Shown here: in pieces, positions 33,448 through 46,498 of the stretch
How positions within the stretch are numbered: the stretch's first letter is position 1
Layout of the letters: every line of letters starts with the position of its first letter
Source of the DNA: Rhodocollybia butyracea
Lineage: Eukaryota > Basidiomycota > Agaricomycetes > Agaricales > Omphalotaceae
Length of the DNA stretch: 64,000 nucleotides
Reading direction: 5' to 3'
Assembly: GCA_015501585.1 (NCBI GenBank)
Contig: JADNRY010000015.1
Coordinates: 248,001 to 312,000 of the forward strand
Position numbers and translations under genes: made by a program
Notes under the pieces: model-generated
What the model was told of the DNA's origin: nothing
The model's database searches: none
The model's input: only the letters and a program-made list of their open reading frames with translations

Positions 33448-35802
33448 TCTTTTCGCTGGCTTTGGCTATTTTATTTGTATACCCTTCTGGTTGCCGTTAA
33501 TCTACCTAGACCTAGACGGAATGCAATCGTTCTTCGCTGAATTTGTCTCAACTTTTCATAGATCTGGAAGGCCGCTGAAAGAGGCTCACGAAACCATCGG
33601 ATAAATCTGCGGATCTCGCAGGTCAGAGGCGCTCTGGTGGCCTTGAAGAGAGTGCGATACTAGCAATGAGACGTGGTGCGAGAAGCCTTAGAGCAGAAAA
33701 GTGGATTGACTTCAGTGAGTGCAAAGACATCGCCGAATATACTAGTGGTGAGCGCGCGCGCGCTGCTATCGTAACTGCTACTTATGTGGGTATCCTCTTT
33801 CTAGTAGTTCAAAAAAAAATTCGGACTGATGTTGAATCCGTCAGTTACTGGGGAGAAGTAGTTATGAAGTAACTCCGAGTCCGCCCAGAGGAATCCGATT
33901 TGTAATGGAATCACTCTTCACAGCGTTTAAATCGCTCAACGTCTGTAGACCTTGACGCTGTGGAGCTTGCTGGGTTGCAACGAGATAGACCAATAAGTAC
34001 GACTATAAAATCGGTCTTTCTTTTTCACTCGCCTCACGACTGGTATTCAAATGTTTCTCGATTTCCATTTGGATGAATTTGTATTGATACAATATTGTAG
34101 GTATCCTAGTACAAGGTCCCTGTGAACCTTAAGCTGCCGCACAGTCTACTTTACTCCGCCCAGAAAAATCCCATCAGGGTCAACACCTGGTTTCGAAAAC
34201 GCAGGCAAATCGAAAGTCGAAGTCAATAAATATGGCAAAACGAAGGACCAAAATCTCTATTGTAGAGGGTCATTATAAGACATGAAAGTCGGTGAATCTG
34301 ATGGAGAGCACGTTTGAGTGGATCGTTCCAGTTCACAAAGATGTTACCCACAGAATGATAGGTCATAAACATAGGATGGCCTATAAGCCGTTCATGCAAT
34401 AACGCAGGAGCTGTTTGCTCCGCTACTGCTGTCGTCGTAGTCGACAGGCACTGTAGTGTCGATCTCCTCAATGGGAAGTGTGGCAGATGCGAAGGTAGTG
34501 AAAGCGTCCATTTCTCGAGTTCAGAGTGACTAGTAAGAATTTGGTTGAGCTCAGAAGGAGAGGCTTGGAGCAACTATTAGGTCAAGAACCTGAGGGAGCT
34601 TGACTCCAGGATAGAGCATTTATACTAAGGCCTCAATTGTTTTTTGGACGGTTCTAGATTGGGATTATTTTCCCTGGATTACGAATATTAGATCTCAAAC
34701 TATCTTGACTTTAACAATAAGGCATTATTTCACGCGTTAAAAAGCTTTGGATGTAAACTACTACTATGGACGTTAAAAACAAAAAGACAAGCCGTCCCGG
34801 AACAAACGGAACATATCCCGATACCGAACTGATGCGCCTCGTTCAAGTTTTGAGAATGACTACAGCGTGGTATATCATGGATATTTGCATCCAGTTGTGA
34901 ACAGAGGTTGTATGCACATATACAAGACGCTCATTTCTCGTACAGAAATACCTTGGTACTCAAGCAAGAATTAACAACTATGCGGATTGCAATCTCATGG
35001 TTTGATGCGTTTAGTCCCTCCTTATTGTTAAATTTTACAAATTTATCAATGGTATCTGCGTATAAACGCATGGCATAAAAACTTTGGAATAAATAAGTCT
35101 GTAGCTACTGCCCCATATCTAGCCCTGTTTTCCCTTCAAGAGTACTTTTTTCCGCAATACGCCAACAACATAGAATACTATGGGATCACTGAAGTATCTT
35201 AACTATTGTAATAGTGTGAGCCCATTTTGATATATACAGTATGTATGGCTCGGTCCTTGAGAAGGAATAGAAAGGCTTCAAGAATTTGGATTGGGCTCAA
35301 AAAACGGAAAGATTAACTAGCGAGGCGAAAATGGCGTCGAGAAAAAGTCCACGGTGAGGTCTAGATCTACGACACACATATGACGCCTTATGTATAGGTT
35401 CTGGCGAGAGATGGTCGAAGGGGGTGAATATTAATACGCTAGCAGATGATACTTGAAGGTTTTCATCTGTCGGACAACTGTCAAGTCTACCCTCTGGCTC
35501 TCTTCGAAACTCCTACATACGGTATACCAGGACAATTACGGTGATGAATATCGATAAAATACTACCACTTTCGTATTTCAGCCTCCCGACTCCTGAGTCC
35601 TATCGAATTCAACATACATTATCAAACACTCAATCTTTGCAGGGGTACCGGTGCCAAGGCAGCTAACTGAGCTCGCCCACGTTATTGTGGGGACGCTCGG
35701 ATCCCTGTTCTTGATTTTCCAATGTCCACCGTTTGACTCAGCCCTAGCTAGACTGCTGATTTTTCAACCGGCTAGATAAATAATACTCATGGCTTTTAAT
35801 GC
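33448..35802. other. Gene-poor stretch
   Basis: About 2.35 kb without a supported gene. A minus-strand frame at 34573-34223 (ELNQILTSHSELEKWTLSLP) slightly resembles the middle region of fungal zinc-cluster transcription factors but stands alone. A GC dinucleotide run lies near 33750-33762. AT-rich sequence dominates 34600-35300. Confidence 0.4.
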
Positions 35803-35886
35803 GGCTACCTGGCGCAATGGTAGCGCGTTTGGCTTCGATTGCTGAGCGTTACCAAAAGGTTGCAGGTTCGAGTCCTGCGGTGGTCA
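35803..35886 (+). tRNA. tRNA-Arg (anticodon UCG) with a 12-nt intron
   Basis: A cloverleaf can be drawn by hand. The acceptor stem GGCTACC pairs with GGTGGTC (two G-T pairs) and has discriminator A. The D-stem is GCGC/GCGC around the AATGGTA loop. The anticodon stem is TTTGG/CCAAA. The T-arm is GCAGG-TTCGAGT-CCTGC with the invariant TTC. The anticodon loop reads C-T-TCG-A and then an insert of about 12 nt (ttgctgagcgtt) before position 38, the canonical place of eukaryotic tRNA introns. The anticodon TCG decodes CGA and related Arg codons. The A and B boxes (TGGCGCAATGG and GGTTCGAGTCC) are intact. The CCA end is not encoded, as usual in eukaryotes. The call depends on the intron placement. 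Confidence 0.82.
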
Positions 35887-38076
35887 TTGAGTATGCTGAA
35901 AGATTTGTATTTTTGCTACTTACTGCCATTCTACGGTCTACCATTGAACCATCTTTACAGGTACTAATTTCCTAATATTCAGTCCTTTTTTGATCATCAG
36001 ATAACACGGCTTGGAGCGTGCAGGAACGTAAGTCCAATTCGTCTTTGCTAGAGTAGTACTTACTTCTCCAGTACCGGCTCCCCGAAAGTGTTGGTGGCCG
36101 TCCACGGCCTGACCATGGGCAGTTTCAAGATTTCACTTGTCGGGGTTCTTGAGCCCGAGCCCTTTCCTGGTTTCTATATCCCGTATTTCCATCTCGCCGC
36201 GGGAGGATGCCCGGGCGGCCAAGTCAACACGGATCTGCGTCACCAAGAGCCAGTGGATGTCCAGGATGTATACTGTCACCGGTGAATTTTACCCGAACCT
36301 CGAGGCGTCGTCGAAGGATAACTGTTTGACGGTCAAAACTTTCTGCAAAGACGACGTATGGGTATGCCTAAAAAGAACAGCGCGGAATGATCGATATCTG
36401 ATCAGCTAGCCGAGTGTCTATGGTGCTTGACACTGCTTGTGATTGCGTTTTTTTATCATTTATGTGCCACGGTGCAGCACGGTGCAGTATGTACCGAGGT
36501 CGTCTTACTACCGAGGCCGTGCCAGAACTTCCTCAGCCTTCCTGTGAGTTAGAGGGAATAAGAATTGGAGATACAGTAGTAAATACATACTCTTATGTAT
36601 TTTTTCGTATGATTGCTTTGACTGGCTAAATGATTCTATCGTTGATCATCAGAAGTTTGTTGAGCATTGCTGTTGGCCGCAGGTTTGAAGTTTTTTCGAG
36701 AACATACATATAACGAGGAAGCAATTGAATAGGATATGAAGTGGTGGCGCGGCAGTGTAATCTATTAGTATAATTTACAGCGCAAACTAGAAGAAATACA
36801 AGTAGACGAAACACATGGAGTATAATCAACAGAAAATTGATCGTCCTGAGCAAGATTGAGTATGGGACTGGGCAGGCTGTGGGGAAACTTGGTGGGCTCT
36901 AACTTGGACGAGACGGAAAGGATGTCATGGCGTAGTTTAGCTTGTCCTTCGAAACCGAGGAAGAGATACAGCAAACATAGAAGCAGTATATAAATTTGTC
37001 TATGACTCCCGGATTTTCCTTTATTTTTCGTATGTTCATCAATCTTCAACACCAGTGTTGGATAGATATAGATAGATATCCTCTCGCGTCTAATTACAGA
37101 AGCATCGGCATTGATTCGATTGCGCAGAACAGAGAGTTTCATAGATTGGTGACGCTGATAGATCTGGCGTATTATCAGATTAACTGAGAAGCGGAAAGCC
37201 TGGAGAATCGGGTAAGTTAGTAAGAAGGAAGGCAAAAGTCTCGCACTTCAACTTGGGAAGAAACCCCGGAAGAATATTGATACAAGGCGGAACGTGGCGC
37301 GATGCGCACGCAGAATACTAAACCAATTGTAGCACGTTTGTCATTCATGTCGAAGGTCAATGAGTTGGTATTTCTCCGATGTCCGAATCTCAAGATAGTT
37401 CCTGACAAGGAATTCCAAGGAACAAGGTTATACCCGTGTCATTCTGTGTCCGCAGCCGAGTCTTCACAGCTTCAAGATTGAGCTCTCGCGTCGGGCAAAG
37501 AAAGAGTTCTGGTTGACAACTGATTATTTCAATGAGTAGTAGTAGCCCAGGATACGGGTAAACAGGGATAAATGCGATATTTAGTTATCTTTGTGGATTG
37601 GGCACCAGAAGATGATGGGGCGCATGATATCTGTGTGGATGCCGATGTGAATACGTGGATCGACAACGGGAGAAGGAGGATAGAGTGAAAAGTACCTACC
37701 TGTAGCTGTAGCTCTTCTAAGTTCTCAGTACTTCTGTACTCAAAGACTCCAAGAATCCCAGAGTAAAAACGCTAAATGGAGTAAAGTGACGCGACTGATC
37801 CCGTTGCATACTTATCACGTGCAAGCCGAAATTTGGCCGACTCGGTGGTCGCTGTTTCTCATTTCATCCGTATCGTCCATCCCAGCGGCGAGATATTGGA
37901 CTTTTTTGCTGCTGGCTGCTGTTTCCTTTCTACTAACGTTTTTCTTTCTTCTTAAAAGCTGTTCGTATGTGAACCGGTCATATCAATATTTGCTTATTTA
38001 CCGATTGTTGTGCTGCGCGACTTTACTTCAGGTTGTTCTTGACGACGCCCACACCAGCTAGTCGTCCTCCAGGTCG
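35887..38076. other. Gene-poor stretch upstream of the BNI4-like gene
   Basis: About 2.2 kb. Frames are short on both strands and show no signature. The last 300 bp (pyrimidine-rich, 37850-38060) are probably the promoter and 5' UTR of the next gene. Confidence 0.4.
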
Positions 38077-40961
38077 ATGGCTGTGCTTGCACCTCTGGAT
38101 TGGCAGTATTTACCTAGAGACAATCACCCCATGGACTTTCCCTCCAACAATCCCAGACAGCAAAGGACGTCGCCTGCAAACGACAACAGCCAGTCGCAGA
38201 CTCCAACTCCGCCAACACAAGGTAACCAGTTCCAGCAGCAGATGGCACAGCCACCTCAGCCTTATCCTTATCCGGTCCAGCAGCAGCCACAGGGAAGCTG
38301 GACTCCTTCTATCTCTGCTCAGCCATTTTATCCCTCTTTCTATCAAAACCACCAGCAATCTCCTCAAACTTATCCACAACAGCCCTATTTTGATCCTGCA
38401 AACGCACAGCTAGCACAATGGGCATACCAACAGATGATGTTCAATGCACAACAGGGTTTTGTTCCTCCTAGATCAGCTTCTGCACGCAATGGCTCGGGTC
38501 CAGCTCCGTCACCCGATTACTTTCCTCAGAGTCCGATGAATCCCATGTTTAGTCCCTTCCCAAGTGGAACTCCCCCGCCACAACAACAACAACCGAATGG
38601 TCAATACCCTGGGTTCCATCCATATCGTAGGCCCGTTCGCCAAGGCTCATCGTCCCACGATGGCGATTGGCGTCCTGGTAATGCCCCGAACCCTCCTTAT
38701 GCTCGTCCAGAGGCCTCTGGGTCTACCACGTCTGTAAACTCGACGCACAGCCAGCGACAGCGTACAAACAGTAATCAAAGCGGTAATAGCGGCAACAACA
38801 CCCCTCCGGGAGGCAGTATACGTAGTAGAAATGGTTCGCCAGCTTCTACCTCCCCTCCTACTTCACGCTCGCCTTCGGGATCGCCCAATCCACCTACTCC
38901 TAAGGTCGTCCCTCATCATCGGAATCTATCTTCATCTTCTAGTGCTAGTTCGGCGTCTGTTCGTCCTGCTCCTTCTGCGCCAGTAACGTCTACTACTTCT
39001 CCTACCTCTGTATCCTCGTCAACGACGCCTCGTCCTGCTCGACCGTCGCCGTTATCTCAAGGCACATTTACCGCATCCGAGAAACGCATGTCCCGCGATG
39101 ACAGCGATCTTGCTACGATGCTTGAATCCACTACCTCGGCGGCAAACATGCGTAGTAGTGGTCTCAAAGGGCGATTACGTCGCGCTCTCACTTTCAATGC
39201 TCAACAACAGGCTTTGAAGGAAGAGGAGGATGACGATGATGCTTCGATCAAAGCATCCGCCCTCGGCTCGTCTTCTTCGAAGCTAAAACCAAAACTTATC
39301 AACACTGCTGTTGGTAAGTCCAGCGCAAGTGGAGTTCCCAGTCCTGACGTCGACGATACCGAGTCGACGGCTACTGTGCAGACGAAGAAGAAGAGTCGTG
39401 CTGCCTCGTTATTTAACTCGCGTTTAAACGCTAGTACTGACAACATATCGTTGTCAAGTACGGTTAGTAGCGCTAGCGTCATGATACGGAAACTAGGGAG
39501 TATGGGTAAACTTGCTCGACGGAATTCCCTCGCAGGAATCACGTCGCTGTTCAAGGACAAGGAAAAGAAGAACAAGGAAAAGGAAGAAGGTGAATTATCG
39601 GATAAAAAGGGGAAGAAAAAGAAGAGCGCGAAGGGAGAGGCGAGCGAAGCTAGCGTCTCTCATGTTACCGCTGAGCTTGATCGTAGCACCAGCGCTGGTG
39701 CTGATTGGGGTGGTGCTGAGATGAGCGGCTTGAGTCCTGCCGCAAAGCTGGCTCGACAGCACACTCTAAAGAGTAACGCCGAGGCAGCTGCTAAAGCTAA
39801 GGCTCAGCAGGAGGCGGCAGCCACTACGAATAGTAATGGTGTACAGCCAAATGGGGATGGATTTGGGGCTGGAGTGCCAACGTGGGAGAAGAATACACAT
39901 ACGAGACAAGGTTCGGTGTCGCCTGTGAAAGGTGCGGGTGCTTTTAGGATCAATGAAGATGGGACACGGGTTCTGGTAGAAGAAGAGGATGAAGATAAGA
40001 GTGATGACGAGCGCTATAACGGTACTCCATCACATACTGATTACAACCCGGATGGATGGGACGATGATGAGGATTGGGATGGTGAGGAGGACGAGGATGT
40101 GACGATCCGCTTGGGGATTCAGCGGGTTAGCGTGGACGGCGAGTACGAAGAGTCGGAGCCTTGGGCAACAGACATCCGGAGAAGTGTAGAACGTACCCGA
40201 GTGCCTACAAAAGGTATACTGAAACGTACGTGTTTTTATTCAATTATGAACGGCTTTCCTGTTCTTACTTTTCATTATTTCTATAGATGCTGCGAGCTAT
40301 GATCAGCAGACTCACCTTGTGGAAAGCATCACTGTCAATCGAGTACGGTCAAATTCGTACAACGCTCACCCAAACCATACGGAACTCGGTCCTCTGGCAC
40401 GAATACCCTCACCAGATCCAGATCATATTGACGGTCTTAGACATGGATCGCATTTGTCCGGACATGGTGCAAATCTGGCTCCCGCTCCCTTATTACCACC
40501 GCTTTCCTTCGAGGCGTCATCAGCACGATCGAGTAGCATCGACTCTCCCCGTGAATCTCTCGACTCCCCGGCCGCCTCTCACGGCCCACCCCCTCCCGAA
40601 AGATCATCGCTGATATTCAGCCACTCTAACTCCTCCGCCCCGGCCTTGTCGACAATAGGTTCAACTGCCCCGACCTTGACACATCGTTCTGCGACTACTC
40701 CCAGCAAACGACTCGCTTTTGCCAACAATCTCTCAGTATACGACACGTTTCCTCCTTCTGTTTACGACAGACGGAGTGAACCGGCAACATGGAGTCGGCT
40801 GACACCGGCGTTGGCCCAGAGGATAAAAGAGGAATTGAATTCGTACAAGATGGAGGAAATGGAAGTTCACGCCGCTAGTCGGATCCAGTGAGTTGTTCTC
40901 TCTTCCGTGTTGACGGCGAACTGATCATCTTCTCTTACCTAGTACGCAGTTCTTCGTTTGA
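38077..40961 (+). CDS. BNI4-like PP1-docking/bud-neck-type scaffold protein
   Basis: Likely regulatory scaffold that recruits type-1 phosphatase (Glc7) to septin or cell-wall synthesis sites, as Bni4 does in yeast. The first 700 residues are low complexity: Pro/Gln-rich N-terminus (QQQPQGSWTPS), Ser/Thr/Pro-rich middle, a Lys-rich block (KDKEKKNKEKEEGELSDKKG) and an acidic stretch (WDDDEDWDGEEDEDV). Only the C-terminus is conserved: KRLAFANNLSVYDTFPPSVY, then WSRLTPALAQRIKEELNSYK, MEEMEVHAASRIHTQFF. The last residues come from a small exon after a phase-2 intron (stop at 40959-40961). RLAF is an RVxF-type PP1 motif. An intron near 40227-40286 links GILK to HAASYDQQTH. The start is uncertain: MAVLAPLDW at 38077 or MDFPSNNPRQQ at 38131. 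Confidence 0.72.
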
Positions 40962-42519
40962 TTTATTGCTGTTTAGTGCTGTCTGTTTTTTGGATTCTTT
41001 TTTCCGATGCACAATATCCGCTTTTTGACCAAAAGGCCATTCATCCTACACCATTCAACAACACACATACTGACCCCCGTTCCATACCCGTTCCCTATAT
41101 TGCCTCCCTCCTTTTCCCGTTTTCTGATCTGATCTACGACGCTACGACAAACTATTGCAATTGCCCAGTCATGATTCTACTCGCACGTCCCTTGGAGCTC
41201 ATTGCATCTCATAATATCCATATTCCCCATCTTCAACCTACTTGACGTCTTTCTTTTTCCTTTTTTCTTTTCCTTTGAAGGTTCACGTTCAGAAATCATA
41301 TTTCATCCCAATTCCCATATGGCATATACCCCACACACGTGTAATGATGTTATTGCGCATTAATCCTGGTGTATGTCGTCGTCTACTCCTCTTCTGCCTT
41401 TTCTGTGTACGTTGGTCATGTCGTGTTGTGGTTGGGTATGGTGATTTAGAAGGGGTGGCGGGTTGCATCAGGCAAAACAGAGCGTAAAAGTCAATCCAAT
41501 CTTAATCCTGTTTATCTCCTCTGTTGTCAATTTATTCTCTCTCGCTTTCTTCTCTGTGTCTATTTGCCTGCTTTCAGCCAGATATCGTCTTCTCTCTCCA
41601 ATTTGAACTTCGTTTTTTTTTCTTCCTTCTTCCTTTCATTCGTTCCTTCGTCTCCCGATTTTTTGTTGGGTGTGACGCTGGTCGTTTTTCTTCTTTTTCC
41701 CCCTAGCTTTTTTTCCATTAACGTTAGCCAATATCTCATATGTATGTTCACTCATCCACTCATTGCAAAAAGGCTTGGAACGGACCACAGACACACGATC
41801 ACTCACTCACGATATTTTCAGTCATATCTCTCATTAACTCTCCTCCCTCGTTCAATCATCATTCACTCGATCATTCTATCTGTTTATTCAGGTATATATC
41901 ATGTAACCAAAAGCATTGTTGTCCCCATCTCTTCTTCTCTCTTGCTCATCATTGCCCCTTCCGTCCCTTTTCCTTTCGCAATTGATCCCAGTTATTTAAG
42001 CCCTAGAGAATGTTGAACGTTGAACGTTGAGCCCTTGAGGAAAGACACAATGACTCATAGTTGACATCAAGGAGCGCGAAAGTAGAAGTCTCGTGACGGC
42101 TTCACGAGCGCTAATTATTCACAGTCTCAATTTTTGTAACCACGAAAGTCTTATAGATTTTAACGCGTTTTAATCTTCAATAAGTGCGTATGAGATACAG
42201 TATGGGAGTGAATACTTTTCTGATGTGCTCTCAGCAGCTCAACTATTAATATACTCAAACCTCATCCAAACACGTTGGCACTTGAGGCGAAGTGCTCTTT
42301 GTCTATCTTTCCTGTCGTTGCAGGTCTCCCCGTTCGTGTAATCTCTGCCTTTATCTACCATGTTGCTGCAAGAACTGCGACGGGCCTTAAGGCAGAAGCC
42401 GTTTAATCTTCGAGATATCAGGACATGGAATTGTACGTGGTATTTTTCCAATTTTGGGTAGTCTTTTAAGTAGCATCCTCGTTCTTTTAGCCCCGGAGCG
42501 TCGCTCTTCGATCACCGGC
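40962..42519. other. Pyrimidine-rich intergenic stretch
   Basis: About 1.55 kb. The plus strand from about 41240 to 41990 is unusually rich in C and T with long T runs, producing hydrophobic Phe/Leu/Ser frames that are not credible genes. A small direct repeat gttgaacgttgaacgttga lies near 42013-42031. It may include the BNI4-like 3' UTR. Confidence 0.45.
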
Positions 42520-43895
42520 ATGGTACTTACACCAATCCCCATCGAGCTCTATGACCTTATATTTTCTTTTGTTATCCCCTGCTCCGACGGTGAATCGGAA
42601 GAGTCTACGTTGAAGCGCATGAAAGACCTCCGCAGCCTCTCCGTCGTATGCAGATTATTCTGCGCCGAAATTCTTCCACTCGTTTTTAGGTCTGTCGTCT
42701 TCCAAAACACGGAGGAAACTGCTGTTAGTAGGAACCAGATGAGCTATGTGCCTTTCTGCGCATCCTTAAAGAACGGTGAAATTTTTGCTGAATCCCTTGC
42801 TTTGCAAGTACGGCAATGCACTATTCGAGATTGGATAGGCGCCTCGAACCTTGCTGATTTTTTCTGGCGAGTTCATGTTAAGGCTCTCCCAAAGCTGATC
42901 AATCTTACTGTAATCGCTATATCACGAACGCGAATAACCCCGCCCCTTCTAACCATTATTCGACGACTCCCTCATCTAAAATCTTTTACTCTGGACGGTT
43001 GCGACTTTCAGGATATATCAGCTTCTAATGTCCAGAAACTCGCTTCTAGAGTGAAGCTGAAAACATTCCGTCTGTTTTTCAGACAGGGGACTCGCCAGTC
43101 GTACAGCCTCTTGCAGTGGAATTCTTCCCCGTGCTCAAAAATCTCACCGAATTTTGTACGGACAGCCCCGCCCTCATGAACATATTGATGGAATTAAAAG
43201 AGACGCCCCCTCCTCTTCGGACCCTTGTTGTTCTGAAGGTACTGGATTTGGCACTCCTCAATGATTTTCTTTACCGATTACACAACTTGGAATCCCTGAC
43301 CGTTGATAATGTCCATACCTCGGAAACTTCGTCGCTGACAAGCGCACCTGCACATCTAATTTGCTTCCCTCGCCTGCCTAAACTCCGAGAATTAACTTGT
43401 CCTCCACGGTTGATCGCAAACTTATCTGGTGCTCACAACCTCTCGCATCTGTCCTTCTCCACATCCATGGTGTATGATGCCGATTCAGTTTCGCACATCA
43501 GATTTTTGGCCGCCGTGAGACAATGGCCTGAATTCGCCCAGTCTGGCTCGCTTCTTGAGCTTTCTCTCCCTTATACGTTCGCTGTAGCAATCACTGAACC
43601 TATCTTTGTACCCCAGGTTTCGTTCCGGGGACTTAAAAAGCTCACTGTGGTGAATGAACCCTCTGTCCTTGCTCTACGGAGAACATTCGACAAACAAAAT
43701 CAGCTTTCAGCCTTCGAAATCGAAGCGAATGAAAGCTTTGTGAAAAGTCTGGTCGATCAGCTTACCGACAAGGACTATTTTCCAAAGCTCATATGCTTGT
43801 TGTTTGTTGCTTATAAGGGAAGAGATTGGAAATTGCAGAGAGAGTCGTTGAGCGATGAGCTGAAGCTTGTAGAAGATAGTGACAGTGTCTACTAG
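42520..43895 (+). CDS. F-box/LRR-like protein of agaricomycete type
   Basis: Probable F-box protein of the large, variable mushroom family whose C-terminal part forms irregular leucine-rich repeats. The first in-frame ATG is at 42520. The N-terminus MVLTPIPIELYDLIFSFVIP and LRSLSVVCRLFCAEILPLVF is the F-box-like helix pair. Downstream are repeated leucine-rich strands: LPKLINLTVIAIS, LPHLKSFTLDGCDF, LRTLVVLKVLDLALL, LPKLRELTCPP and FRGLKKLTVVNEPSV. The frame changes near 43030-43085. A 53-nt intron from gtccag to ttttcag joins DISASN to TGDSPVVQPLAVEF in phase, though the donor is weak. Alternatively this is a frameshift. The frame ends KLVEDSDSVY. Substrate unknown. Confidence 0.65.
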
Positions 43896-44458
43896 GACAC
43901 AGCGAAAGCTGTTAAGCACATGATAGCCTACAATATCTCATAATTATCGTGTACGATGGGTTCTTCCCCAAAATGAGACTACAGCCTCCACTGAACTTTT
44001 CATAAACATAGATTAGAACTCGTTAGATATCAATGGCACCGTACAGATGAGGAATCTTTCCTGGGACCCTGACACCGTTCACAGTAGCAAAACTGATAAA
44101 ACTTTGTTTCTTAATGGCTCGAGTTCTTTTGAGTTGTCAAAATCCGAGTGGAGTTGGATCGACGCGTTTGGATGAACAATTGAGCAAGGACGTGAGTGAG
44201 TGAAGGACAAGGCACGGTTTCAGGAGCTGGATCCACCTGAAATATGTCCATGAGAAACATAAACCAACTCCATTGTACTTGGATCGAACGGTAGTAGATC
44301 CTTGAATTGTGGTGAACATTGTTTTGATGATGCCAGACACACTCGGTAAGTAAAACCTATATTACACTAGTATCTCGAAAGAATGGAAATGAATATCAAT
44401 TTCGCGTCACTTTGAAAATAGTAGATGATATACAACAATAATCCCGAGTTCAACTAAC
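43896..44458. other. Convergent interval between F-box/LRR-like gene and GPHR
   Basis: About 560 bp between two convergent stop codons. A possible extra 3' exon of GPHR (ending near 44371) lies here; otherwise nothing is supported. Confidence 0.4.
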
Positions 44459-46245
44459 TTACGAGTCCCATTCCGCGCCTATTTTGCCGCCCATCCATCT
44501 CACGACAATACTCGTCGCCGCAGCAAACAAGAAAGCGCCATCAAAAAGCGATCCAAACACTTCGAATACAGGCACAGTGGAGAACAAGTTGGTCGTTTCT
44601 CCAGATTCTGAAGATGGTACTTCAGGTGGAGGGAACGAATTCCTCAACTGAACAATCGTCGATAGCAAGTATACTCCTATGAGTTGTGCCAGAAGCATCA
44701 GCATTACACTCGCGCCCAAGTTACGCTTCAACTTCAACTTTGTCATTCGGGAGAGGATCCTGGATACTCCGCGAAGGACTAGCCGAATAGAGGTTAGGAT
44801 GACAAGGCCTACGAAGAAAAGACTGATTTGTCGAGCAACAAGTTTGATTTGTTCTTGTGTTTCGAGGAGAGAGAGGTCTGCTGGCGTGGTTTGGGAAAGG
44901 TCGGGGGCTGTGGGTCGGGGCCTTCAACGAGGTCGTGGTCGTGTCCATTAAAACGATGGCGATGGATGAAGGAAACGAGGTCGCCGAGGATTTTGCTGAT
45001 AAGGTCGGGGTAGTTTGTAGATGGGGATGAAGATGAAGAGGCAAAGAAATTACGGTAGATGAGGACGTTGACGGTGGTCTACCAACATGTTAGCTTATCA
45101 GCGATACGCTAAGATCCCGCTCTTACCCAAATAATCCTTCCTAGCCAATATATCGCCATCGAAAATCCAATGAACCCATACAAACGTCCTCTCAATGTCC
45201 GCCTAAACTTATCGTCATATTTTCTCCTCTTCAGATCACCCAAGTTACGCTCCATCTGCTCATATAGTAACTGAAGCCCTGCCACTTCAGCTTCATCATC
45301 AGATCCTCGCAAATTTGGTACCATTCTTGAATACCAAGACGGCCCAGAACTTGCATCTAAAGACGAGTTCGCGTTTCGCTTGGTCTCGAGTTGATGTTTA
45401 CGCGTTGTTAGATCCTCTTTGACGCGATCTGATGCGCGTTCGGCTTGTTCGACGTCTCTGTCACTGGGTACACCTTGATCCCGGGATGATGAGGAAGAGA
45501 TGCAGGAAGGGAGATATGCCCATGAATTACTCACGGCTCCGAAACCGGAGAGAAGACCGAGGATGATAGTGCCTACTACAATTAGGCGGGCTAAGGAAGA
45601 TGTGATAAGGTCAATGTTAGAATCTTCGCGGAGCGCTTGAGGTAAAGGGATGCGAGACAGGGCGAATAAGCTAATGGAGACTGGAATTAAGGAGATGATG
45701 ATACGGAAGAAGGGGATTTTTCGAGTAGACTTTTGCGAGCTTGTCGTAATAAGTATGCTGATGATCAATGGCCCCAGGACAAGTATTGTCAATATTAAAG
45801 CGAAAAGCGAGAATTTCCAATGGAGAAGACGAGTCCTATGGAACCATTAGAAAAAAATACTATTAAGTAGGAAAAAGTTGAACGTACTTTGCATCAAGTA
45901 CGCCCACACTTTGGCACATTAGTAACACAAAAAGTATACAGCTTTCAGAAAAGCAACCAGCGAAAACTATTCGTGAGATTGTTGAATGTGCGGCCTTGGA
46001 TGATCTTTGGCCGAAATGGTCGTTGGAATTGGAGTGCACAGGAAGCGTGTCTAGTTCTATATCGTCTTGTTCATCGGAAGGCGTAGATATGGTTTGCAGG
46101 TTAGAGTAGAGCCTGTTGAGCATGTAGCTTCGGCATGACAGAAACAGTGCGATTCTGATTTGCCAAAGTCAGCAATATTTCTAGTACTTGTCATTTTCAC
46201 TCACCGGACAGCAACCAGCACCAGACTTTCGATAAAAATTGACAT
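44459..46245 (-). CDS. Golgi pH regulator (GPHR/GTG, GPR89) homologue
   Basis: Multi-pass membrane protein of the GPHR family, described as an anion channel or regulator of Golgi acidity in animals. I read the start ATG at 46245-46243 (MSIFIESLVLVAVR), spliced to IALFLSCRSYMLNRLYSNLQ and SRIVFAGCFSESCILFVLLM. The next exon gives a helix starting TILVLGPLIISILI, then FFRIIISLIPVSISLFALS and the family signature LIVVGTIILGLLSGFGAV. A coiled/charged middle follows (RASDRVKEDLTTRKHQLETK), then RRTLRGRLYGFIGFSMAIYW, and the last exon KLKRNLGASVMLMLLAQLIG with LFDGAFLFAAATSIVVRWM. GFGAV followed by a coiled region is diagnostic. The end is ambiguous: the stop at 44459 overlaps a good donor (gtaagt), so one further small exon is possible. 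Confidence 0.82.
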
Positions 46246-46498
46246 AATGCTTCAGTAGCCAAGGACTGTAATGCATAAGTGACAGTAACCAGCTAGTATT
46301 GACTTCGTACCAGAGTCAATTAGCATGTTTTCGAGTCAAACAGGTAGTGAATCGCGATCGAAGGACCAGTGTCGTGGCATGTGACTCACTGAATCATTCA
46401 GAAGGATCTTGCCACCAGCTTATATGCGCATTACTTACTTCTTATCGATACCCTCATCAACGACAAATCAACCTTTCTGAACCCCTCAGTCCCGTACC

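Noticed and set aside
34223..34573. Frame resembling part of a zinc-cluster transcription factor
   Set aside because: Only a vague pattern (LEKWTLSLPSHL), with no Zn2Cys6 motif and no connecting exons.
40287..40613. 108-codon plus-strand frame
   Set aside because: Shadow of the last large exon of the BNI4-like gene in another frame.
41564..42016. 150-codon frame rich in Phe, Ser and Leu
   Set aside because: It arises from the pyrimidine-rich tract; composition follows base skew and there is no signature.
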